A DNA stretch of 64,000 nucleotides from Scleromitrula shiraiana (Eukaryota > Ascomycota > Leotiomycetes > Helotiales > Sclerotiniaceae): positions 2,468,501 to 2,532,500 of the forward strand of contig JABELC010000001.1 of assembly GCA_028455995.1 (NCBI GenBank). The letters run 5' to 3'. Made by a program: the position numbers and the translations under genes. Positions 56,124 to 64,000 of the stretch are shown here, piece by piece; the first letter of the stretch is position 1; every line of letters starts with the position of its first letter. The notes beneath the pieces are model-generated. The model searched no databases, had not been told where the DNA came from, and saw nothing but the letters and a program-made list of their open reading frames with translations.

Positions 56124-57750
56124 TTCTCTGGATTGGAAAAGATCTGGGGTATCTAGTGTATACTTAATTTGTACTAGAAAGAAGCATTTCAAGTAACTTT
56201 AAAGCTTTAATCGTAGATATATTCAATGTTTCTAAGTCATATGATTTCAAATGTTATATATGAAAGTCACATCACAGTAGTATGATATTACTAACAAATA
56301 CTACAGATACTCGGGGAGTTTGCAACATACCATCTTGCAAGAAGCCAGTAGGATAGGGTATATCTCGAATAGGATACGATTCCTGACCTTGGGTCAGGAG
56401 TATGGCCAGTTCAGTTAGTTTGTGCCCTATAATCAATCCACCGACACTCAATCATATTGCACTGAACTATGCCTTGCAGATCGTTTATTTTATATTATTG
56501 AATACCTGGGGAGTCCAACTAGTCTATAGATAAAACCAGACAATTCAGTCTGGGTTTGGTTCTCGAAAGGCTTTGACACCTAGAAAAATGTATCTTTAAA
56601 GTGTTCCTTTGGCTCATATGAATAGATTCGAACCACATAGCTACTAATGCGGCCAGAAACGCCGCAACAGAACCACCAGGGAGAAATCTTCGAACCTCAG
56701 AACAGAGCTTGTTCAGACAGGGCTTTACCAACTTTTTTCTATCTTTACTACCTTAGCATACTCAAAGCTATCTGTAGCAGAACACGAAGAAACTTATATA
56801 TCAAACACTCAACATCTGCACCGTCTATACTGCTTTTTTTCTTCTTGAAAGTGAAACTAAACAAGCTAATAAGTTCAACATCTCCAAAGCAATCTCAATT
56901 GCAAATTCATTTCACATCCTCTCTTCCCTCATTCACTTCACCCAATCAACCACTCACAACTTCTAATAATTTCCCCCAACAAACATGCCAAACACCCACC
57001 TCTCATACCCCAAAAATTCCCCCTCCCTCAAAATCAAAATGAAAGTACAAACTCCCCCCCCACCCCTAAAAAAACAAACAAGAAAAATATCGACCACCAC
57101 AACCACGAGATCCCGGCACCCCGCGAAACGTTTCTCGCTATCTGGGGGTCAGAAATACCTATAGTAGATGAATGCCTCGACTCTATCTACACACCTGGTA
57201 GGCGATTGTAGATTGGACCACTAGGCCATGGGCTGATGGCCGGGGTGTTTTCGGGAGATTGGGGTTTGTATTGTAGGATAGTGGATGGTTAGGGGTGGAA
57301 GGTGAAGGTAAAGGTGGAGGTTAGACGAGAGATTTTCTATGTGTATCTCATTATTCTATTAAATACATCCATTTGGAATCTATAATATCATCAATCACTG
57401 CAGCAGCTATGCACTTATGTATATACAACGGATCAAGAAGATGAGCAAAGTGGGTGTCGTAGAATGTTAAGTTTCTCGGATTTTGCTTATCAGAACTTAA
57501 GCTCCTAGTTTTGTTTTTTTTTTCTATCTATACATATATTATGTACAACATCCGGGTATCCAATTCGAAAAACGCCTTTTATTTCTCCATTCCGTTCCAT
57601 TTATTTTCCACCAAAGCAAGCGTGTAAAGCTGTTATTCGTTATAATTTATTTTGATGTGAACCCATATGCTTGCCCACTAATACATACTCCCAAGACCAT
57701 CATAGCCATCTAAAATATGGAGATGAAACTCAATAACAACGACAACGACA
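56124..57750. other. Intergenic region with uncertain short frames
   Basis: Upstream of about 56640 I see only AT-rich DNA. From 56985 a short ATG frame (PNTHLSYPKN..) runs to a stop near 57163. A second overlapping frame reading PAPRETFLAIWGSEIPIVDE ends at 57211. Neither is supported well enough to call a gene. Confidence 0.4.
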
Positions 57751-59473
57751 TCAAATCCCCTCCCCAATATTCCTCCCCCACAGCTTAACCGTCCGATCAT
57801 ACCCTCCACTAGCAATCCACTTCCCCTTCCCATCCACATCAACACTATGCACATTCCCCGTATGTCCACTCAAACTCTGCACCAACGCCCAATCATCCGC
57901 ACTGAAAACATTAACCTCCTTATCAAACCCACTACTCACAAAGAACGTCCCGGATTTCCTCGGTTTCGCCATCCCCTTATCATCCATCTCCGGCATTTGT
58001 TCGGCATCCTCTCCTTTAAACCACCGCAGGTCACTCACTACACTACGATGAGCGCCCACTCCGCCCGTCGTCGCTACTTTTCGTACATCCCAGCATTTGA
58101 CCCAGCCGTCTCCACTTCCGCTTAATACGCGATGGCCGTCAACAGACCAGTCGAGTGCGTAGATGGGGCGAATATGGCCGTCGAGAATCATGACCGTTCG
58201 GCCGGTTCGGAGATCCCAAATTCGTCCTATACTGTCCGTACCCGCGCTAGCCAATAATGAACCATCTGAATTAAACCCTAGGCAGAAAACTCCTCTAGAA
58301 TGTCCTTCTTGAAGAAGTAATTCGGTTGTTGTGTTGATGTCCCATAATCTCCATGTGGTATCCTCAGAAGCGGATGCTACATATCGACCCGAAGGATGGA
58401 ATTCGACTCGACAGACACGTTGGTTGTGTCCTTCAAGAGTCGACACCGGTGTGTCCTGTTCCAAATTCCACAGATGAATTTTTCCCTCCGCACCACCAGA
58501 AGCCAGATTAACATTTTCCTTCTCAACACCCGACCCCTCAATAGTCGAACCCGGTCTCCAGGAGATACCCCCCACTCTATCCGTATGCCCCCTTAAATTC
58601 CTCTTAACCTCCAAATCCGGGACCCCCAAAATTTTGATCCCACCCCCCCAATTCCCCGCCGCAACCACCTCTCCATTCGGCGAAAACCTCACAATACTAA
58701 CCGGTCTCTCCCCGGCCGTCTGCGACCCCTGCAACTCAAATTCCTTCAACCGCTCCTTAACCCCCTGTCGAAACTTAATATGCGTTCTCAACGGAATCGC
58801 ACTCTCCGCCTTCTGAATCTCCAACCTCCTCTTCGCCCTCGGCAGCGAAAACCTCGCAATCTCATTCCTAGCCTTCAACAAATCATCCGTACCCCTCGTA
58901 TAAAATTCCTCCTCCGCCTCCTCACCCCCTTCTTTCCCCTCCCCCGCCTCTCCCATCTCAATATCCCCCTCCGCATCCCCATCGGCCGCTTCCCGAATCT
59001 CAGCCTCAATCGTCATAAGCTGCCGTAATCGATCTCTTCGATCTGCGGGCCCCTCCCCAAATAACGTAATCGGTTCGCCTAGTTCTCGTAACCGGGAGCG
59101 TACGCGTCCATCGTCGGTGGGGACTGCGATGGCCGCTGAGCGTCTTTTGCGGTCGAATTGGGAGAGAATGGCGGAGGCGCGCTCCGGCGCGATCCCAGAG
59201 GTTGCGGATGGCATTTCATAATCATGGTCGAGGGCTGTGGGGACTTCATGTTAGTGATGTAGCTCAAGGGAATGTGATGGGATAAAGCTAAGTAATACTT
59301 ACGAACATCTGCTAGATCAATACCGGTATCCTAGAACAAAAACTACAATTAGTACTTGCTTGCTTGCGCACTAATTTGCACATCTGCCTATAAAAAGCAT
59401 AGCTTCCAAACCCAAATTAAAGACTTACCTCCGGCGGAGCTTCCTCCACGTAAGCCTGTCTTGAAGGATGCAT
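57751..59473 (-). CDS. prp4: U4/U6 snRNP component Prp4 (WD40 splicing factor)
   Basis: Exons 59473-59429, 59330-59303 and 59234-57751 encode 518 residues. The N-terminus ([15 protein letters not shown], then [18 protein letters not shown]) requires both small exons. The splicing factor motif reads [26 protein letters not shown] (about residues 80-108), typical of Prp4/PRPF4. A long acidic insert (about 115-145) follows. The C-terminal half carries seven WD40 repeats, with clear GH..WD pairs such as [31 protein letters not shown] and [12 protein letters not shown], and the last [11 protein letters not shown]. Prp4 works in the U4/U6 and tri-snRNP with Prp3. The coding DNA is very C-rich on the plus strand in its N-terminal half compared with the neighbours. 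Confidence 0.94.
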
Positions 59474-60036
59474 CTTGAGGATTCAACTGGAAAAATGGGT
59501 AGCGGTCTAGGTATATTATGGGAGGTATCTAGCTAGGGACTGTATGCGCGGGTGGATGTCGTTGTTTACACGCGCGGGAAATAAATTTATTTTTTCAAGG
59601 ATAAGGTGTTGCTGGTATTTGTTAGCGGGCGATCATCGCTAAGAGCTTAAGATTCAATGCCTAAATTTGGGCTTGGCATTAGTGGATCAGGCGTCTTGTT
59701 CAACTTCCACAGGTCGTTTGTTGGATAATGATTAGTTTTTGATATTCATCTATTCTTGACATATGAGTGCCAATGTATTTCAGCGGCTGTATTGCAAATT
59801 CTTTAAAGCAAGCGCAAATACTATGTCAAGTTTGACACTTTCAATGTATGATTTCGCCCAGCATTGTGTGTAACGTAACTAACTACTCGCCAAAATCGGG
59901 CTCATGGTCTAGGGGATTGAAATCTTATACATATATGCTGTAGACTCAGTTCAGATGGTGATACTGTGAAGAAAAAGAATCATGCAAATTCTACCATCAC
60001 AGACTCTAAATTTTCGAATTGTTATTCTACTTCCAC
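59474..60036. other. Upstream region of prp4
   Basis: About 560 bp. No gene seen; the minus-strand frames at its right end belong to the decayed P450. Confidence 0.5.
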
Positions 60037-61152
60037 TCATCTGTTCTCGCCTAAGATCCTCTTCTCCTGTCGAAAGTTCGAAAAGGAGGCGGTGGAGGGG
60101 TGGGGATGAATATAGCGTAGCATCACCGATCGAATCTCATCCTTCGCATCATAAACATCAGGTGCCATAATTCTCGGAATCTCATAATTCATCTTCCAGC
60201 TATTCTCATCAAATTTTCGAAAGTTAGCACTGAGATTAGGCTCAACTCCGTACAGTACATTGCCAAAAACCGCCGTCGATACGGGTTTCACCAAGACCTC
60301 GTGGCAGAACGCCAATAGTGAGATTTTCTTCGTGGTTCCTGTAGTCGCGATAACGGTTTGCTGGGATAGATTATCCCATTGGATTCATTCTCTGATCTTC
60401 GTCTGAATTGAGTTGAATAATGGTTGAAGATGTCCGTCAGGTTGAAGCTGTTGTTTGAAAAAGTCCTCGCCAGCTTCTGCGAGGATTTTCTTCTGACGTT
60501 TGGCTTGTTTGGTGAACATGACCTCGATTGCCTTGGGTGTTACGCCTTCTTTTTTAAAAAAAAGTCTCTCATGAATCCGTCGAAGGTTAGGGTTGACGTG
60601 CTTTTGTATAAGATCGGCAAGTCATTCGAGTTCGTCACTATGTAGATCTGCAGTCCCATAATGGTGATTGCAAAGGGTGCTCGAGTATTGCCGAAGTATT
60701 CTCCGAGGTATTAACAAAGCTGTAATCTGACAGAAAAAGAGAAAGCTGACATTGGGTGGACATGCCTTGCCTTCGTAAACAAACCCTGACTATCCTTACA
60801 AAACGCCCGAGCATGTCCTACAGCGTTTATTCGGCGATCCCGCACGACATACAGAACAAATGTAGATAATCACCAATCACTGAGACAATAGTTGGTATAC
60901 TAGACACCCAAGTAAGCATCAAAGTAACCGAATCATACCTGGAACCAAACAAGGGTATTCCTTTGGACCATCTGTACATAACGCCGATCTCCAAGTAAAC
61001 CCCCAGATACACCACGTTGACCACGCGATTGCCAGCAGAAAGAAAGCCGGGGGTGTGTAGAAAGAGATGGACGTGCGCTCGTGATCTTGATGGCTGGAAG
61101 AGAGCTTTCGAGTATAGTTGACTATTTCAGAGAACATTCTTTCGGGAATCAA
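60037..61152 (-). pseudogene. Truncated cytochrome P450 relic
   Basis: Pieces of one P450 lie in order on the minus strand: an N-terminal part with a membrane anchor (PPAFFLLAIAWSTWCIWGF) and GPKEYPCLVP near 61137-60960; VGHARAFCKDSQGLFTKA near 60770-60825; EYFGNTRAPFAITIMGLQIY with NSNDLPILYKSTSTLTFDGF near 60580-60700; GVTPKAIEVMFTKQ; and FRKFDENSWKMNYEIPRIMA near 60200. The series resembles fungal P450s related to CYP7/CYP8-type enzymes. A run of A/T near 60550 shifts the frame, and a TGA (about 60390) interrupts it where a Trp would fit. The I-helix, ExxR and haem-Cys parts are absent, so the gene cannot make an active enzyme. Confidence 0.72.
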
Positions 61153-62113
61153 CTATCTATTGGGAGTATAGGGAAGAGATGGGGAACGTAGACATCGATC
61201 GAAAGCACATTGTAGACGTTGGAACTAACCAGCAACTACCAACGCATAGAGATCAATCGAAGCTTAGTCGTAAACCAACACGACCAGAGTTACTGGCAGC
61301 GATGAAGCTGGTATGCAAACATTTTATTGGCGGGAGCAAAATAAAAAACTATTTATTCTTTCGAAACTCATAATTTTGGTGCATTCATCTAATCAGGGTC
61401 CCCAGATTAATTTTATGACAGTCCATGGATAGGAGAAGATGAAAATGGAAGATCGATTGGTGATTTCGCCGGCAGATTAGGGATCGGCTTATTTACTTGG
61501 TGGATATGAATCTATATAACACATACATATAAACATAGTTCTTAAATTCACCTAGATGCCATGACATGGTTTTGAATTTCATACATTGAACAATTCGCAG
61601 AGTTACACATCAAGAAAAGCGGGCAAAGAAAAAGTTATAAACTGAAATAAATGGCATAAATAAACTATCGATGTTCTATGTATGTTCTAGATATCTGAAA
61701 GTAACAGACACAAGAACGCATATATGTACACACGGACAAGAGAAATCCTCCACTCCATCCTTCTCGTGTAGTCATCAGTCATAGGTATAAATCTAGGCCA
61801 ACGCCCATACGCCCATGCCAAAGTTGGCGCGCGCAAGTAAAAAAGTTGTGGTATTTTCCTTACTCTAATGCCTACATCAAAATTTAACCATATGAAAAGT
61901 CACAAAAATGTACAATGGGAAAAGAAGTTTTTATATTTTACAAAGAAGTGAAGGTGAAGTATAAAGAAGTTTTGAAGTGTCCAAAGTGAGTGAAAAAGAA
62001 AAAAATGTTTCCATTGACCATGAAGTGAAAGGAAATCAAGAAAATCCACCATCATGTAACAAAGCGGTTTTACCAGACTCCTTGATATGAAACAAATGAC
62101 AGATGGATGACAT
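61153..62113. other. Spacer between the P450 relic and the GH16 gene
   Basis: About 960 bp including the GH16 3' flank. No gene supported; a short plus-strand frame at 61179-61373 has no motif. Confidence 0.5.
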
Positions 62114-63076
62114 TTAGTTGTAAACCTTGATGGAGTTGATGATCCAGTAAGCCTCATTGAAAGCAGCTGGGTTGGCAGAAACATAAGCATTGCAAGTAGA
62201 AGTCTGAGTGCTAGCAGCACAACTTCCACTTGACCAGACGTTACCAGCCCAGTCACCACAGAAAGTGGTATCAATGATGATGTTGTGGTTCTTGAAGTGA
62301 TCATCGATGTTGCAACCGCTGCCAGCGAACCTGGCGGTTGGGGTACCCCAAGTAGTAGGATCTGGGTTGCCGGATTGGATGTTGGCTGGGATGGCACTTC
62401 TGGGGAAGAAGAAGATGTTGATGGTAGATGAGGTCCACTCCCAGGCATATACACCACCACCGTTGGCATTGAATCCAGCACCATAGTTGTTTGTGTCTTG
62501 GGTAACTTGTGCACAGCCACTGTTTCCGTTTCCAGCGTTGCAGTTTCCATCAACAAGGGTAGTACCAGAAGCCGATCCGCTGTTGCCAATAGTGCAACCT
62601 GCGGAAGTGTGAAGAGTCATTTGGTTGCTAGCCTGAGCGTTGACTCCCTCAATGACATCGATTTCACCACTGCTGGGCCAGTTTGGGCCGAAACTCCAAA
62701 GTGCTGGCCAAGTTCCACAACCTGCAGGCATGTGAGCGACATCGGCGATGAACAAGCCGTGAGTGTATGCTTTGTTGGAGGTTACGCGAGTCGAAGGACG
62801 ACCATCATTACCTCCGAGCTTGGTGGTGTGATCTACTCCAAGATAGACAGCTGTCTGACCAGCGTTGTTTGTGTAACCAGCAAGAGCAGACCTGTTGGCA
62901 CCAGCAGCGTCTAGGTAGTCAACAAGACCGTTGGTTGGATCGGCACCGGAGTAAAAGTTAAACTCTTTGAAGAAGTTTGTGTGATCGTAAGAATCAGTGA
63001 TTGTATATGCATTCACGCTGCCGGCAACGAGAACGATAGCAGCACCGATTCGAGCAAGAACTTGAGTAGAAGGCAT
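62114..63076 (-). CDS. Secreted GH16 endo-1,3(4)-beta-glucanase
   Basis: An intronless frame of 320 residues. A signal peptide opens it (MPSTQVLARIGAAIVLVAGS, cut near VNAYT). The GH16 domain includes NFFKEFNFYSGADPTNGLVD, FIADVAHMPAGCGTWPALW, and the catalytic motif GEIDVIEGVN in which the two Glu act as nucleophile and acid/base. Then come MTLHTSAGCTI, GVYAWEWTSSTINIFFFPRS and the end AYWIINSIKVYN. This pattern matches fungal laminarinase-like endo-1,3(4)-beta-glucanases that cut beta-glucans in cell walls. Several Cys are positioned for disulphides. No GPI-anchor signal or carbohydrate-binding module follows. Codon use is strongly biased to C/T-ending codons, suggesting high expression. 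Confidence 0.93.
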   Translation of the reverse strand: MPSTQVLARIGAAIVLVAGSVNAYTITDSYDHTNFFKEFNFYSGADPTNGLVDYLDAAGANRSALAGYTNNAGQTAVYLGVDHTTKLGGNDGRPSTRVTSNKAYTHGLFIADVAHMPAGCGTWPALWSFGPNWPSSGEIDVIEGVNAQASNQMTLHTSAGCTIGNSGSASGTTLVDGNCNAGNGNSGCAQVTQDTNNYGAGFNANGGGVYAWEWTSSTINIFFFPRSAIPANIQSGNPDPTTWGTPTARFAGSGCNIDDHFKNHNIIIDTTFCGDWAGNVWSSGSCAASTQTSTCNAYVSANPAAFNEAYWIINSIKVYN

Positions 63077-64000
63077 GATTGCGAATATAATATAACGATT
63101 TCGAGTTGGCTTCGTGTTCTTCTTGATATATTTTGAATGTTTTAAAGCTTGGAAAAGCTGTGTAAAGTATTTGAAACTTTTGAAATTTTTGAATGAGTGT
63201 ATCGAGAGTATGTCTCTGAATGAGTGTTTGTCTTGTAAAGAACGTTCAAGAAGTAGTCGAAGTCAAAATGGATAGGTGATGAGCAATTTAAGGGATATTC
63301 TTCGAATCTTAAATGTAATTGTTCTCGCTTTGTTAAATATGATTAACAAAGACAATGGAAATGTTTTTACAATCGTGAGTGACAATAAGGTAAAACGTGA
63401 TAGTGAATAGAACTGAATGGGCTGAGTCTCTCAACTATCAAAGGCAGAACAAAGGCGAATAAAGGTAGCAAAAATATATGAGACGAAAATAGAACGCACT
63501 ACACGGCTTAAAGAGTGACTTAAAAGAGTGACTGTGATGCGGAACAGTTGCGAAGATAGAAATTCAACAGAAAGATCACAGATATAGAAAGAAACTTTTC
63601 TTTCAAAATCGAGGGTATGAGAAGATATTATAAGAACGAGAGGATTGACAAATTGTCAAGTTGATAGATCTTTGTCCAAAATAGTTCAAGTCTCTTGGGG
63701 AAATGAAGGGGGAACGTTTCTCCAAGGATGGTCCAATACCCTGTAGAATATGTATCTAGGATGAGCTTTTTACCCTTGAACCAAGAAACTGACGTTTTAA
63801 GTTTTATGGAGGGGTATCGTAGATAGAAAAAAAAAACGATTGTTGTTTGGTTGTGTTGTATAACATGGTAGATATATATCTTAATATCTTAACGGCTGTT
63901 GAAGTATGAAGTATTTATCAGTATGGAACAAACGAGATACGACCTGATAGTAGACCATTTTTCGTTGGGTTGGAACTTTGAAAGGTCTGGTTTTAGTAGA
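63077..64000. promoter_or_regulatory. Upstream region of the GH16 gene
   Basis: The last 920 bp hold no coding frame. They are AT-rich with a short TTTTGAAATTTTTGAA-like stretch near 63175-63195. A promoter role is assumed from position only. Confidence 0.4.

Noticed and set aside
56580..56680. GATTCGAACC, resembling a tRNA B box on the minus strand
   Set aside because: No matching T-stem, acceptor stem or A box could be paired around it.
61900..62589. 229-codon minus-strand frame overlapping the GH16 gene
   Set aside because: It is an alternative frame of the GH16 coding DNA plus a low-complexity 3' flank; the GH16 frame carries the signal peptide and catalytic motif.

Overview
The window looks like the nuclear genome of a filamentous ascomycete. 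Genes are on both strands and have short introns (about 48-100 nt, GT..AG, with CTAAC-like branch sites). Many families are typically or only fungal: NmrA, a 2EXR protein, a Zn2Cys6 regulator, Chz1 and a CBM1-bearing GH3. The overall style of the proteins and the AT-rich intergenic DNA full of microsatellites suggest a leotiomycete of the Botrytis/Sclerotinia type. That placement is my inference and was not tested. I see no bacterial or viral genes, rRNA, confident tRNA, CRISPR array or intact transposon.

Left part (1-17 kb): the 5' end of glutamate synthase leaves the window at base 1. It is followed by the APC/C subunit Apc15, the SNARE Bet1, the H2A.Z chaperone Chz1, AMP deaminase, a pathogen-related-like protein and a prolyl-4-hydroxylase-type 2OG-Fe(II) oxygenase. 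Most are housekeeping genes. I rebuilt their exons by joining open frames through splice sites until the protein was continuous, and each total is divisible by three.

Middle (17-41 kb): a secreted GH3 beta-glucosidase with a C-terminal CBM1 faces a Zn2Cys6 transcription factor, with a degenerate tandem repeat between their 3' ends. Next come a poorly resolved single-pass membrane protein with a Ser/Gln repeat tract, an intronless predicted membrane protein, the nitrogen regulator NmrA inside an intergenic island very rich in microsatellites, an FAD monooxygenase and a 2EXR protein with a SAP-like segment.

Right part (41-64 kb): Mps1-type kinase, SGNH hydrolase, COP9 subunit 4, F-box protein, an 86-residue membrane microprotein in three exons, mitochondrial Jac1/Hsc20, the splicing factor Prp4 and a secreted GH16 glucanase. 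Two decayed genes, an MFS-transporter fragment and a cytochrome P450 fragment, lie on either side of prp4 and may be remains of a lost metabolic locus.

The items most worth a second look are the microprotein (51.2-51.6 kb), the SAP-like segment in the 2EXR protein, the CCG-N6-CGG plus TGACTCA sites upstream of the Zn2Cys6 gene, the S/Q microsatellite in a putative stalk, the in-frame 48-nt intron near the csn4 stop, the broken P450/MFS pair, and a GGGATAT array able in principle to form a G-quadruplex. All family calls come from reading the translated sequence; no database search was run.
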